A stretch of DNA of 64,000 nt from an uncultured Eubacteriales bacterium (GCA_900549725.1 URPL01000003.1:56358-120357); one strand, 5' to 3'; shown: positions 1 through 9,530, counted from the first letter of the stretch. Notes: generated by a model not told the origin, from the sequence alone. Numbers and translations: made by a program.

Positions 1-9
1 GCCGTGCGA

Positions 10-15
10 TATAAT
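10..15 (+). promoter_or_regulatory. -10 box of the LtaS-like gene
   Basis: TATAAT at 10-15. The matching -35 would lie off the left edge, so only half of the promoter is visible. The gene starts at 106 with a ribosome site at 91-98, which leaves a leader of about 85 nt. Confidence 0.5.
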
Positions 16-105
16 AGGAAAAGCAGCCTCAAACCTGCTTTGCGCCTTACCCGTCTTTGGACAAATTACGATTGTCGGACTGTTTTTTGAGAGGAGAGCT
101 CCGTT

Positions 106-2034
106 TTGAAGCAACATCATTTTCGCAGAGTTACACCCCCGCTCTGGTGCAGCCTGCTCGCTCTTGTTTTTCTTGCGGGATTTATCACGCTTTTTGGTCT
201 TTGGTGTCAGCCGTGCGCGCTGCGCGCAACACTGCGCAGCTTTTGGCACAGCCCTTTGCTCATCGTGCTGAACGCGCTCCCCGTCGGGCTGTTTTTGCTC
301 GGCTTTTCGAGCCTTATGAACAATGTCTTTTACGGAGGCGCGTTTACCAATGTCTGCGTCGGTCTTTTATCCATTGCAAACCGCATCAAAATCGAGGTTC
401 GGGATGAGCCCGTGTTCCCGCGCGATCTTTTGCTGCTGCGCGAAACGGGCAGCGTCGTAAAATCCTATCACATCACCTATCCGATTCCGGCAATTTTGCT
501 CCTGGTTCTTTTCACCTTTCTGTTTCTCCTGCTCGGATATTTTCTCCCCTGCCGCCTGTTTTCCTCCAAAAAAGCGAAAAAAACCGATGCGGAAAAGCCC
601 GCGCCGCGCCGCCGTTTTTGGCTGCTCCGCATTCTCGGGCTTCTGCTCAGCGCCGCCGTTTTCCTCGCGTTGATTTTCACGGTTTATGCAAGCAACGCTT
701 TGTATCAATCTTTTCCGTGCAGCAACAGTTATTATGTCCCGGCGGTCTTTAACGATCTCGGCTTTCCTTATTGCTTTTGCCATCATTTCACAACCTATGC
801 GGTCGATAAACCGCAGGGCTTTTCAAAATTCGAGGCGGCGGCATGGGAAACGGGAGAAAAAACCGGCCTTGGCAAAACCGTCAATGTGATCATGGTCATG
901 AACGAAGCGTTTTCGGATATCACCGATTCCCCCGCTTTGCAATGGACCGCGGAAAATGAACCCCTGCATAATTTTCATGCGCTGCAAAAGGATCCCCATG
1001 TCATCAGCGGACATATCGTGGTGCCGGGGTTTGCCGGGGGAACCGCCAATACCGAATTCGATGTGCTCACCGGCATTCAGACCACTGCCCTCTCCGCGCT
1101 GACAACCTCGTCCATGCGCGTTGTCAACCGCAATCTTGACAGCCTGTTCCGCGTGTTTGCCGCAGACGGATACCGCACCTCGTTTTATCACCCGGGAGAA
1201 GCCTGGTTTTACAACAGGGAGAATGTCTACCGCTGGCTCGGGGCGGAGAATACCGTTTTTGCAAAAGATATGGAAAATGCGGAGTATAAGGGGCGCTGGG
1301 TCACGGATGCTTTTCTGGCAGGGCAGATCAAACAGGAGTTTGAAACGGCTGTCGGCAGCGATCAACCGCTGTTCCTCTACGCAACGACCATTCAGAATCA
1401 CATGAGCTATACTCCGGATAAATACGGGGCGGATCATTCCTTTGCCCCTGTTTTCTCCGTCGAGCCGCTCTCTGAAAACACACGGGAGCTGCTCTCGGTT
1501 TATACCGAAGGGGTGCGCGATGCGGATGCCATGCTCGGCAGCCTGACGGCGTACTTTTCCGGGCGCCGTGAGCCGGTCATTCTTGTCTTTTTCGGAGATC
1601 ATCTGCCGTATCTTAGTACCGCCTACGATGAAATCGGGTTTACCTCCGCCGCGCAGAGCGACCCGTTTCTGTCTTATGAAACCCCGTTTCTTCTTTGGGC
1701 AAACGATGCAGCAGCGGACCTGCTGGATTTTGAAAACGCGAGCGAGGCGCTGCAGCTGCCGTCGGATCATATCATTTCCGCCGCATATCTGGGACAGGTG
1801 GTTTTGGAGCTGACCGGGCGGCGCGGGGAAAATCCGTGGTTCGATTTTCTTTCCGAGGTGCGCAGAGAGGCGCCCGTTGTGCAATCGGGCAACTATGCCC
1901 TTACGGACGGCTCCCGTCTCACACAGCAAGCCATCGATGCAAGCGAAGATTCCTCCGCGGCGCTTTTACGGGAAAGCATCCGCAAATGGCGCTGCTGGAG
2001 CTACTATAAGCTGAAATATCAGGTTATCTCCTGA
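106..2034 (+). CDS. LtaS/OpgB-like phosphoglycerol transferase (sulfatase fold)
   Basis: Membrane enzyme of the lipoteichoic acid synthase / phosphoglycerol transferase family. Family members move glycerol-phosphate from phosphatidylglycerol to envelope glycans or glycolipids outside the membrane. Four to five hydrophobic segments fill roughly residues 1-195, then comes an extracellular catalytic domain. Visible motifs are NVIMVMNEAF (metal-binding Glu about 267), GGTANTEFD (nucleophile Thr about 313-316) and FFGDHLPY (metal-binding Asp-His near 497). The start is TTG at 106, chosen because GAGGAGAG lies 8 nt upstream. The 642-residue length fits the family. Whether it makes type I LTA or modifies another glycan cannot be told from sequence. 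It is a single-gene unit closed by a terminator. Confidence 0.85.
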   Translation: MKQHHFRRVTPPLWCSLLALVFLAGFITLFGLWCQPCALRATLRSFWHSPLLIVLNALPVGLFLLGFSSLMNNVFYGGAFTNVCVGLLSIANRIKIEVRDEPVFPRDLLLLRETGSVVKSYHITYPIPAILLLVLFTFLFLLLGYFLPCRLFSSKKAKKTDAEKPAPRRRFWLLRILGLLLSAAVFLALIFTVYASNALYQSFPCSNSYYVPAVFNDLGFPYCFCHHFTTYAVDKPQGFSKFEAAAWETGEKTGLGKTVNVIMVMNEAFSDITDSPALQWTAENEPLHNFHALQKDPHVISGHIVVPGFAGGTANTEFDVLTGIQTTALSALTTSSMRVVNRNLDSLFRVFAADGYRTSFYHPGEAWFYNRENVYRWLGAENTVFAKDMENAEYKGRWVTDAFLAGQIKQEFETAVGSDQPLFLYATTIQNHMSYTPDKYGADHSFAPVFSVEPLSENTRELLSVYTEGVRDADAMLGSLTAYFSGRREPVILVFFGDHLPYLSTAYDEIGFTSAAQSDPFLSYETPFLLWANDAAADLLDFENASEALQLPSDHIISAAYLGQVVLELTGRRGENPWFDFLSEVRREAPVVQSGNYALTDGSRLTQQAIDASEDSSAALLRESIRKWRCWSYYKLKYQVIS

Positions 2035-2049
2035 CCGCAAAACAGAAGA

Positions 2050-2079
2050 AGAGCAGGCGGCGCACCGTCTGCTCTTTTT
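2050..2079 (+). terminator. Rho-independent terminator after the LtaS-like gene
   Basis: A 10-bp stem (2050-2059 with 2066-2075, one G-U pair) is followed by a T run. The convergent glycosidase gene ends at 2090, so the hairpin sits between two converging genes. Confidence 0.8.
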
Positions 2080-2089
2080 GCGTTCTCCG

Positions 2090-4306
2090 TTATTTGTTTT
2101 TTGCCCTGCGGGCTGCCTCTCTGCGTCTTTGCGCCGCGGCAAGGCGGCGCAGCGATTGCTTTGTCAGCGCCTCTTTGTATGCCGCCGTGCTTTCGCAAAA
2201 CACATATTCCATAGAAGGCTCGTATCCCACAAGGCTGTTCGCCTGCGCATAGCGCAGCGCCCTCTTTACATTGCGGCTCTCCGCATGCGCAATTTCTTTC
2301 ATATATGCCGCAAGCGCCGCATCCCCGGCGGGCGCCGAAAAGCCAAGCGCCTCATACAGCGGCGCAAATTCCGGCTGCTGCGGCGCCGCCTCTGCCGCGC
2401 GCCACAGCCGCAGCGCAATGTTGAAGCACATAATATTCTGCGCCGTTGCAAAGGTGCAAAGCAGCGCCCCGCTCACAGCCGCCTGCTGCAGCGCCGCTTG
2501 GCGTTTTGCGCCGCGCAGCGCGTGCGCCGCCTCCTCAAGATGCGCCTGCCCCCGTTCAAACTCCGCCCGCACCGCGCGCATGCGCTCCAGGCGAAACAGC
2601 GAGCCTTTTGGATCATCCAGCACCGTATCGGGATAGGGGAAAAACCAAATGCCCCCGCCCGGGTGCCAGGCATAGCGCGGCGCGGGGTATTGGATCTGCG
2701 ATGCCGTTTGGTCAAACAAAAAGGGATATGCGGGTCCTGCGCGCAGCGGACCGTATTGATCCACCTCGGCGGCGACAATGCTGCGAATGCCGCGGTCAAA
2801 GCATTCGTATGCCGCAAGGGCAGTCGGCGCCGCGGCGCCGAACTCATGCGCGGCAATACGCCGCAGCATTTCTCTGTCCTTGATGCCCGCGCTGTCAAAA
2901 GCATTTTTTGCAAGCAGGGTGAGAAAGGACGGGGTCCAGCCGTAGTGATGGTTTTCCATCACGCCGCAAAGCCCGTATTGCTCGGCGCAGCGCCGCATTC
3001 CCTCATAGCGGCCGATCCATTGCCCCGGTACGGGTAAATAGGGCGCTATGCCGCAATCCCAGGTGCGCCCGCCCGTGTTTGTCATGGCATAAAGCTTCAC
3101 GCCGCAGCGCTTCGCCTCCTCCGCCTCATCGCAGAAAATCGAAGAGGGGCCCGTGATGGAGATGGAATAATCGTCAATGCGGGCGCGGCGACCGAGCGCA
3201 TCGGTGAATTCCTCCCACATATCAAAGGTGACCAAAAGCGTCGTCCCCCGTGGCAGCGCGCGGATGATCGCCTGCCGCGCCTCTTTGGGCGCCCACCCCC
3301 AGTTATACGACCAAAAAACAAGCTCCGCCTCCGGGTTTACCGCATGCACAACGGAGCCGACCAGAAAAAGCAGCTGCGGATAATCAAAGCAGGGATACCA
3401 TCCGGGAGAGGGCAGCGGCTCCCCGGGCGCTTTTTTCTGAAAGCGAACACCGCAGGTATGCGGATCCTTTGAGGGAAATTCAAAGGTCTCGCCCACCAAA
3501 ATAAAGCCCTTAATCTTCGGTGCGGAGCGCATCAAAGCGCCGAAAGAAGCATCATAGTATTCCCGCGCGCCCGCCGCATCGGGGTGCATATCGCATTTGA
3601 GATGGCTGTAGATATAAACATCCATGCCGTATTCCTCGGCGCGCTCGCACAGATCGGCAAAATCGCAAAGCCCCATTTTGGAATCCGGCCAAAGCGGGTC
3701 CGGATCGGAAAAGCCGTGCAGATTGCTGTCCGCATGCCCTGCGTATACCAAAATCGCATCCATGCCGGCATGCGCCGCCAGCTGCAAAAACAAATCGGAA
3801 AAGGTATCCAGCTCAAAGCCGGAATGCGTCATGCGCGGAGAAAACAGCGGCGCGTGCAGCGCCTCGCCCTTTTGCAAAATCGGAGCGGAGCAAAGCTTCA
3901 TGCAGTCTTCAATGTGATAAACGCCCTGCGCAAGACCGCGATCCGTTCTGCCGACGATAAGCACGCTTTTTTCCTCAATACGCAAAAAGAACGCGCCCTT
4001 TTGCACAGAATCGACCGGCAGCGCCGCAGCTGGTGCGTCGAAAAGCAGAATTTTGCGTCCGCCGCGGCGGCGCTCCCGCTCCATGTCCGTGCTGTACCGC
4101 ACGCGCAGATATACCCCGGCGCAATCCGCAAAAAACGCGCAAAGGTCGCGCGCGGCATATACGCTCAGGCGCGATGCCCCCTTCGGCAGCACAATCTCAA
4201 AGCGGCTGTCGATCTTTATTTCATCCGTCCCGGCGCGGCGGCGCGCCGTGCAGCAGCCTTTTTCATGCAGCACGGTCTTATATCTGAAGTCATAGCAGGG
4301 TGCCAT
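2090..4306 (-). CDS. putative TIM-barrel glycoside hydrolase, family uncertain
   Basis: A 738-residue protein with no signal peptide, so probably cytoplasmic. Residues about 30-160 resemble the small beta domain that precedes the barrel in GH20 and GH67 type enzymes (IVLPKGAS, ILLF, GVYHIEDCMK). A barrel-like region follows, with ILVGETFEF and MENHHYGWTPS as candidate acidic active-site segments, and then a helical tail. I cannot name the substrate or the family. The start is the ATG at 4306 because AAGGAAG lies 8 nt upstream; 16 further in-frame codons upstream lack a ribosome site. It is monocistronic with its own promoter and converges on the LtaS-like gene. Confidence 0.6.
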   Translation of the reverse strand: MAPCYDFRYKTVLHEKGCCTARRRAGTDEIKIDSRFEIVLPKGASRLSVYAARDLCAFFADCAGVYLRVRYSTDMERERRRGGRKILLFDAPAAALPVDSVQKGAFFLRIEEKSVLIVGRTDRGLAQGVYHIEDCMKLCSAPILQKGEALHAPLFSPRMTHSGFELDTFSDLFLQLAAHAGMDAILVYAGHADSNLHGFSDPDPLWPDSKMGLCDFADLCERAEEYGMDVYIYSHLKCDMHPDAAGAREYYDASFGALMRSAPKIKGFILVGETFEFPSKDPHTCGVRFQKKAPGEPLPSPGWYPCFDYPQLLFLVGSVVHAVNPEAELVFWSYNWGWAPKEARQAIIRALPRGTTLLVTFDMWEEFTDALGRRARIDDYSISITGPSSIFCDEAEEAKRCGVKLYAMTNTGGRTWDCGIAPYLPVPGQWIGRYEGMRRCAEQYGLCGVMENHHYGWTPSFLTLLAKNAFDSAGIKDREMLRRIAAHEFGAAAPTALAAYECFDRGIRSIVAAEVDQYGPLRAGPAYPFLFDQTASQIQYPAPRYAWHPGGGIWFFPYPDTVLDDPKGSLFRLERMRAVRAEFERGQAHLEEAAHALRGAKRQAALQQAAVSGALLCTFATAQNIMCFNIALRLWRAAEAAPQQPEFAPLYEALGFSAPAGDAALAAYMKEIAHAESRNVKRALRYAQANSLVGYEPSMEYVFCESTAAYKEALTKQSLRRLAAAQRRREAARRAKNK

Positions 4307-4336
4307 AGCATTCTTCCTTTTTGCGTTTTTTCTTTT

Positions 4337-4365
4337 AGCATAGCATAAAATCAAAAAACATACAA
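4337..4365 (-). promoter_or_regulatory. promoter of the 2090-4306 glycosidase gene
   Basis: On the minus strand TTGTAT (4360-4365) and TATGCT (4337-4342) are 17 bp apart. A second overlapping TATGCT lies at 4342-4347. Confidence 0.6.
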
Positions 4366-4424
4366 CCGCACGGGAGGATTTTTTTGCCGCGGCACGTCTA
4401 AAAAGAAGACGGCGCCCCTCCCTC

Positions 4425-4454
4425 TTGCAATCGCGGCGCCTGCCATGGTATAAT
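4425..4454 (+). promoter_or_regulatory. promoter of the DUF4349-tmcAL operon
   Basis: TTGCAA (4425-4430), 18-bp spacer, TATAAT (4449-4454). It lies 31 bp before the ATG at 4486. Confidence 0.75.
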
Positions 4455-4485
4455 AAATCAAGTGAAACGAAAGTGAGGATTGCTC

Positions 4486-5397
4486 ATGAAACACACAAAA
4501 CGGTTTTTGTTCGCCCTGTTTCTCCTCTGCGCGCTGCTTTGCGCACTTTGCAGCTGCGGCAAGAGCGCCGGCTCCTATCGCGCATCGGACGACGGCTATG
4601 CGGAAAACGGAAGCCTCGATTTCGGCACAGCGCAGGAAAAAGGCACAGGCGCCTCCGCCCCGCAGGCAGCCGCCGACCGCAAGCTTATCCGCACCTTTAC
4701 CCTGCGCTTTGAGACAAAAGACTATGATACCTTTCTCTCCTCCATGCGCGCCGCGCTGCAGCAAAACGGCGGCTATTCCGAAAAAGCCGAGCAGAGCACG
4801 GGGCATTCGCTGCGCTATGCTTCCTATACGCTGCGCGTGCCCGCGGAAAACGCCGATGCGTTTTTGACAACCGTGCGCCCGCTTGCAACGCTGCAGCATG
4901 AGGAAGAGGAGCAAAAGGATGTCACGCTGCAATATGTGGACAATGAAAGCCGCCTCGGCGTTCTGCGCACGGAGCGGGAAAGCCTGGAGCGCCTGCTCGC
5001 ACAGGCAGACAGCATGGAAAACATTTTGCAGATCCGCGATCGGCTGACCGAAATCAACGAAGAAATTGAATCCTATACGGCGCAGCTGCGCACCATGGAC
5101 AATCAGATCGACTATGTAACGATTTATCTTTCCGTGAGCGAGGTGGAGCGCATCACCGCGGTGGAAAACGAGGGCGCCTTTGCAAAAATCGGGCGGCAGT
5201 TTTCCGAAAACCTCTCCGATATCGGAAAAGGGCTGCGGGCATTTTTCATTTGGTTTGTCAGCGCCGTTCCGTATTTTGTGCTCATCGGAATTCTCGGCTG
5301 CGGTATTTTCTTTGCAATCTTCGGAATCGTCCGCTCGGGCAAACGCCGCCGTGCAAAGCGCCGCGCCGCCAAGCCCGGACAAAGCGCTGAAAAATGA
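4486..5397 (+). CDS. DUF4349 lipoprotein
   Basis: A 303-residue lipoprotein. A signal peptide with lipobox (LCSC, lipidated Cys at residue 24) is followed by a disordered Ser/Ala-rich linker, then the DUF4349 domain with a long central coiled coil (about residues 150-205, rich in Leu/Glu/Arg). A C-terminal membrane helix (about 240-275) and a basic tail finish it. It is therefore tethered at both ends, with the domain outside the cell. The molecular role of DUF4349 is not established. The start is the ATG at 4486 with GAGGAT 5 nt upstream, not the in-frame TTG at 4480. It overlaps tmcAL by 4 nt. Confidence 0.8.
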   Translation: MKHTKRFLFALFLLCALLCALCSCGKSAGSYRASDDGYAENGSLDFGTAQEKGTGASAPQAAADRKLIRTFTLRFETKDYDTFLSSMRAALQQNGGYSEKAEQSTGHSLRYASYTLRVPAENADAFLTTVRPLATLQHEEEEQKDVTLQYVDNESRLGVLRTERESLERLLAQADSMENILQIRDRLTEINEEIESYTAQLRTMDNQIDYVTIYLSVSEVERITAVENEGAFAKIGRQFSENLSDIGKGLRAFFIWFVSAVPYFVLIGILGCGIFFAIFGIVRSGKRRRAKRRAAKPGQSAEK

Positions 5398-6635
5398 CGC
5401 AAAAACAAACCGCTTCGCAGCCCGTGCGCGCCGCCGCGCTGATCTGCGAATATAACCCGTTTCACAACGGCCATGCGGCGCAGCTTGCCATGCTGCGCCG
5501 CGCCTATCCCGATGCGGCGATTTTGTGCATTCAAAGCGGGAGCTTTGTGCAGCGGGGCGATGCGGCAATTTTCCCGGCGCCCCTGCGCGCGCATGCGGCG
5601 CTTTTACACGGGGCAGATGCCGTTTTTTCGCTCCCTGCGGCATATTCTCTGGCGTCCGCGGAGCGCTTTGCCTGCGCGGGTGTGGAAAGTGCCGCGCACC
5701 TTGGCGCAGAAGTGCTTGCTTTCGGGGCGGAAACGCCGCAGCTTGACCGCCTTTGCACCGTTTCCGAGCGCCTGCACAGCGATGCATTTGAAGCGGCGCT
5801 GCAAAAAAGCCTGCGGCAGTCGCCCTCCCTCGGCTATCCCGCCCGCCGCAGCGCCGTATATGCTGCGCTGTACGGCACGCAGGATCTGCCCGTGCTCACG
5901 GCGCCGAATAATATCTTAGCCTTTGAATATCTTCGGGCTGCCAAAATGCACGGCATAGCGGCGATTGCCCTGCCGCGCGTCGGCGCCGCACACGATGCCC
6001 CCGCAAAGGAAGCACCGCCGCAAAGCGATATCTGCTCCGCGACGGCGCTGCGCGATGCGATTCATAAAGGAGGCGCGCTCTTCGGCGCCCCGCCCGACTG
6101 CATTGCCCTTTATAAAGATGCCCTTGTGCGCGGCCGTGACGCATCTCTTGCGCGCGGCTGCGCGGCAATTCTCTATGCGCTGAGCTGCGCAGACGAAAAA
6201 ACATTGCAGGGTATTTCCGATATGCCGCCCGATATGGCGCCGCGTCTGCGCGCAGCCGCCGCGAAGAGCGATTCGCTGCCGCAGTTTTTTGCCGCCGCGG
6301 CACACCGCAAATATACCGCAGCGCGCGTCCGCCGCATAAGCCTGTGCGCCGTGCTCGGCATTTCCGATGCGATGGCACATGCACCCGTGCCGTATCTGAA
6401 TCTGCTCGGCGCAACGCCGCGGGGCATTGCCTATCTGCATGCGCAGGGGCATCTGTTCTCCGTCCCGGTTTTGACAAAGCAGGCGCATATCAGACGGCTG
6501 GATGCCAAAGCGCAGCAGCAATATGCCGTCTCTGTACGTGCCGAGCGGCTCTATCGCCTCATGCAAAGCACCCCGAGCCCCGCGCCCGTGCTCAAGCGCG
6601 ATACAAACGGCATTTTATATTATCAATATCCGTAA
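5394..6635 (+). CDS. tmcAL: tRNA(Met) cytidine acetate ligase
   Basis: Nucleotidyltransferase-fold enzyme (formerly YlbM/DUF795) that uses ATP and acetate to make N4-acetylcytidine at the wobble position of elongator tRNA(Met). The N-terminal CEYNPFHNGH is the HxGH-type ATP site, and SGSFVQRGDAA is the second conserved block. The 413-residue length is normal. Its ATG overlaps the stop of the DUF4349 gene (ATGA at 5394-5397) and has no good ribosome site, so translation is probably coupled. The pairing with a DUF4349 lipoprotein has no obvious functional logic. Confidence 0.9.
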   Translation: MTQKQTASQPVRAAALICEYNPFHNGHAAQLAMLRRAYPDAAILCIQSGSFVQRGDAAIFPAPLRAHAALLHGADAVFSLPAAYSLASAERFACAGVESAAHLGAEVLAFGAETPQLDRLCTVSERLHSDAFEAALQKSLRQSPSLGYPARRSAVYAALYGTQDLPVLTAPNNILAFEYLRAAKMHGIAAIALPRVGAAHDAPAKEAPPQSDICSATALRDAIHKGGALFGAPPDCIALYKDALVRGRDASLARGCAAILYALSCADEKTLQGISDMPPDMAPRLRAAAAKSDSLPQFFAAAAHRKYTAARVRRISLCAVLGISDAMAHAPVPYLNLLGATPRGIAYLHAQGHLFSVPVLTKQAHIRRLDAKAQQQYAVSVRAERLYRLMQSTPSPAPVLKRDTNGILYYQYP

Positions 6636-6639
6636 AAAA

Positions 6640-6676
6640 CGGCAGGCGCCTGCGAAATGTGCGCCTGCCGCTTTTG
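6640..6676 (+). terminator. bidirectional terminator between tmcAL and the haemolysin III gene
   Basis: A perfect 10-bp GC-rich stem (6640-6649 with 6661-6670) is flanked by an A run on the left and CTTTT on the right, so it can stop transcription from both converging genes. Confidence 0.85.
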
Positions 6677-6681
6677 CCTCT

Positions 6682-7368
6682 TCAGATACAGTAAAAGAAA
6701 ATGCCGAAAAACTGCAACACGCAGCCTATAATGATAAACAGGTGGAAAACCGAATGCATATAGCGGATTTTCACCCCCAGACGATATAAAACCGCGCCGA
6801 TAGTAAAGGCGATGCCGCCGCCGAGAATCCACAAAAAGCCCGCAAGGCTCATTGCCTCGATCGTCGCCTTGAGGCAGAGTATGATACACCAACCCATCCC
6901 GAGATAGCAAACCATGGAAAGCTTTTCGTATTTTTTCAGGTCGATTGCCGTCAGCGTCGCCGCCAAAAACACAAATCCCCATTCCACACCGAACACCACC
7001 CAGGCAATCACGGGGTGCAGCGGCCGAATGGCGCTGAGCAAAATCGGCGTATAGGTGCCGGCGATGAGAAAATAGATGTCGCAGTGGTCAACAACCTGCA
7101 TCACCTTTTTTCCCATGCCGCTGTGCAGCCCGTGATATACGGCGGAAATCGTAAACATTACAATCATCGTTGCGCCGTAGATCGCACAGCCGACCACACC
7201 CCATACATTGCCGCGGAGCGCCGCACGCACAACGCTCAGCACCAAAATTGCGATTGCGATGCCGCCGCCCGCGGCATGGCTTGCCATATTGAAAATTTCT
7301 TCCCCACGCGTGTAATCCGGCAGCTGCCGCTTTGCAAGCGGGGTTCTTTTTTGTCCGAAAAATGCCAT
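6682..7368 (-). CDS. haemolysin III / PAQR family membrane protein
   Basis: A 228-residue polytopic membrane protein (about seven helices) of the HlyIII/PAQR family. The conserved His and Asp residues are in SAVYHGLHS, DHCDIYFLIAGTYTP and HSVFHLF, matching the zinc site seen in PAQR proteins. Bacterial members are linked to membrane lipid homeostasis; haemolysis is a historical name. AAAGGA lies 8 nt before the ATG. It follows the GH20 gene by 15 nt and is probably the second gene of that operon. Confidence 0.85.
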   Translation of the reverse strand: MAFFGQKRTPLAKRQLPDYTRGEEIFNMASHAAGGGIAIAILVLSVVRAALRGNVWGVVGCAIYGATMIVMFTISAVYHGLHSGMGKKVMQVVDHCDIYFLIAGTYTPILLSAIRPLHPVIAWVVFGVEWGFVFLAATLTAIDLKKYEKLSMVCYLGMGWCIILCLKATIEAMSLAGFLWILGGGIAFTIGAVLYRLGVKIRYMHSVFHLFIIIGCVLQFFGIFFYCI

Positions 7369-7383
7369 GTACCTGTCCTTTCG

Positions 7384-9192
7384 TTATTCCGCCGCATAGC
7401 AGCGGATATCCGTCTTTCCGTGACGAATCTTTTCGCCAGCCGAGACAGCCTTTGCCGCGTTTTCAAAATAGCCCTGCACAAACGCGGGAAACAGCCCGCA
7501 GCCGACGGAATCGTGCAGCGAGCGAATATCCCAAAGCCGTTCATATTCCGCAAGCCATACGCGCCAGCGCTCTCCCGCGTGCTCGGGGTCGGTCAAAAGC
7601 AGCATCAGGAAGGAAATATTTTCAAGCTCGCCGCACAGCAGCGCCGCGTCCGCGCAGCCAAGCTGCATTTGCGCAAGCTCCTGCCGCAGCTGCTCAATAT
7701 AAGCATGCATTACGGGGTAAACAATCGGCTTTTTATCAAACACGGCGCAATAGAGCCCCGTATCGTTCCAATGGCGCTCGCCCTCCAGGGAGGAATATTT
7801 GCCGAAGCGATACACCAGAGAGAAAAAGTCCTGCTCGGTTTTAAAGCGGAAACGGTTTGCATACCATGCCGCATCGGAAAGCAGAGCGTCCTTGCCGTCG
7901 GCCTCTTCATTTTCCGCATACCATGCGTACATCCCACCGACGATATATGTAATCAGGCTGCAGGCAAGCGGCTGCGGGTGACCGTTATCGCCCCAGTCGG
8001 TAAGCAGCAAGCCCTCAGCGCCGTAGGTCTTTGCCCATTTTGCGGCAGAGCGGATATTTTCCGTCATGCAGGGGGTACGGCCGAGCAGGCTGTTCCATGT
8101 GGAGGTGCCGGGAGCGACATAATAGCGCAGCCCCGTTTCATGCAGGCGCCTGCAGCGCTGCTCAAAGGGATGATCATGCTCATAGCCCCATTCCAGTACC
8201 ACAAGATCCTTCGGCAGGCGGTCGATCAGCTCCGGGTGGTTCATCACGATATCGTCCCAAAACAGCGGCGTTTTCCCGTATTTGTCGCGCGCCAGGTGAT
8301 ACAGCTGCAAAAGATACCGCAAATAGACCTCTCCGCGCCCCAGCCTTTCGCATTCCGCGCGGGTATTGCCCTGCCCAAGGCAAATTTCATCGCAGCCGAT
8401 ATTCAGCATGCCCGAGGTAAACGACGGCAAAAGCGCGCTCCAAAGCTTCTCGATAAAGGGCAGCGCCTGCGGGTGCAGCGGGTTGATTGTGCCGCAGACC
8501 GTTCCGTCGTCCCAGGTGACCCCAAGGTGCGAGAGCGCAGGCAGATGCATCCAGGATTCCATATGCCCGAAGCTGTTTTGATTCGGCACAAGCTCAATAA
8601 AGCGCTCGGCGCAGTAGCGGTCCAGTGCCTTGATCTGCTCCGGCGTATACAAAACCTTGCCCGCGGTAAGGTCCTCCAGCCCGGGATAATCAAACACAAT
8701 GGAATCGAAATACAGCTGCATATGATTGTATTTTAAATTTGCCAAAAGATCGACGGTCTTACAGATCGTCTCCATGCTTGACATGCGCCCGCGGGAAACA
8801 TCCAGCATCAGCCCTCTTGTAGGAATGCTCGGCGCATCCTCAATCCAAAGCGCGGGAACGGTGCCCTCCTTTTGCTGCGCCAAAAGCTGCCGCAGCGTCG
8901 TCAGCGCATAAAACGCGCCGCAGGGCTCGCAATATGCAATCGTGATTTTTCCCTTTGCAACGCGCAGCGTATAGCCCTGCTTTGGCAGTGCATCGTTTTG
9001 CACAAAGGACAGATCGGCGCTCTCCTCCGCCCGCACAAAGCTTAAAAATTGCTCCATATAAAAATCCAGCCGTGCGTCGAGCGCGCCCGTGTCCACACGC
9101 ATCCGCTGCGGCAGGGTAACCCGTTCCTCCTGCAGCTGCAGCAAGCGCACAGCAGGGACAAAAATCAATTCCCGTTTCGTTTTTTTCGCCAT
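7384..9192 (-). CDS. GH20 family beta-hexosaminidase-like enzyme
   Basis: A 602-residue glycoside hydrolase, predicted to cleave terminal GlcNAc/GalNAc beta-linkages. A short N-terminal beta domain is followed by RGLMLDVSRGRM (residues 126-137), the usual opening of the GH20 barrel. NIGCDEICLG holds the catalytic Asp268-Glu269 pair. No signal peptide, so it probably acts on imported oligosaccharides or recycled wall sugars. The start is the ATG at 9192 with GGAAAGGATC upstream; a 20-codon extension upstream is unsupported. It has its own promoter and is followed by the haemolysin III gene. Confidence 0.8.
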   Translation of the reverse strand: MAKKTKRELIFVPAVRLLQLQEERVTLPQRMRVDTGALDARLDFYMEQFLSFVRAEESADLSFVQNDALPKQGYTLRVAKGKITIAYCEPCGAFYALTTLRQLLAQQKEGTVPALWIEDAPSIPTRGLMLDVSRGRMSSMETICKTVDLLANLKYNHMQLYFDSIVFDYPGLEDLTAGKVLYTPEQIKALDRYCAERFIELVPNQNSFGHMESWMHLPALSHLGVTWDDGTVCGTINPLHPQALPFIEKLWSALLPSFTSGMLNIGCDEICLGQGNTRAECERLGRGEVYLRYLLQLYHLARDKYGKTPLFWDDIVMNHPELIDRLPKDLVVLEWGYEHDHPFEQRCRRLHETGLRYYVAPGTSTWNSLLGRTPCMTENIRSAAKWAKTYGAEGLLLTDWGDNGHPQPLACSLITYIVGGMYAWYAENEEADGKDALLSDAAWYANRFRFKTEQDFFSLVYRFGKYSSLEGERHWNDTGLYCAVFDKKPIVYPVMHAYIEQLRQELAQMQLGCADAALLCGELENISFLMLLLTDPEHAGERWRVWLAEYERLWDIRSLHDSVGCGLFPAFVQGYFENAAKAVSAGEKIRHGKTDIRCYAAE

Positions 9193-9242
9193 TTTTCGAT
9201 CCTTTCCGCGCGGAACGCTTTTGTGCGCCGCGGCTCTTTTGT

Positions 9243-9271
9243 AGCATACCAAATTTCCGCACCGCTGTCAA
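9243..9271 (-). promoter_or_regulatory. promoter of the GH20 operon
   Basis: Minus strand TTGACA (9266-9271), 17-bp spacer, TATGCT (9243-9248). The rest of the 338-bp gap (9193-9530) holds the terminator of the rpmH-jag operon and one weak GC hairpin (9391-9422). I see no gene in it. Confidence 0.75.
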
Positions 9272-9490
9272 GAAAAACGGGAAAAAACAAGCGCAACTTT
9301 TCCGGCATGCCGCCTCGCCCCGCCGTATAGGGCACTCTCCCGCCGCGCTCCCCCGTTCTACTCCTTTTGCCGCAGCATTCCGAAACGCAAAACGGCGCGC
9401 CTTCTCCGCCCGCAGCGCCGTTCTCCTTTGCAATCCGATTTTTGCAAAACCGCCTTTGCAAAACGAGAAGGGCATCCTGCAAGAAAAAGC

Positions 9491-9523
9491 AAAAAAAAGA
9501 ACCGCAGTTTTGCCTGCGGCTCC
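9491..9523 (-). terminator. terminator of the rpmH-rnpA-yidD-yidC-jag operon
   Basis: Minus-strand hairpin (9514-9523 pairing with 9499-9507) followed by eight T residues, 8 bp beyond the jag stop codon. Confidence 0.85.
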
Positions 9524-9530
9524 TTTTGTC

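Noticed and set aside
2078..3037. Long plus-strand frames opposite the glycosidases (also 9456-10703, 12669-14558, 14329-16266, 18903-21086)
   Set aside because: GC-rich coding DNA leaves open antisense frames. These translations are Arg/His/Cys-rich, lack family motifs and lack ribosome sites, while the minus-strand genes have all three in their favour.
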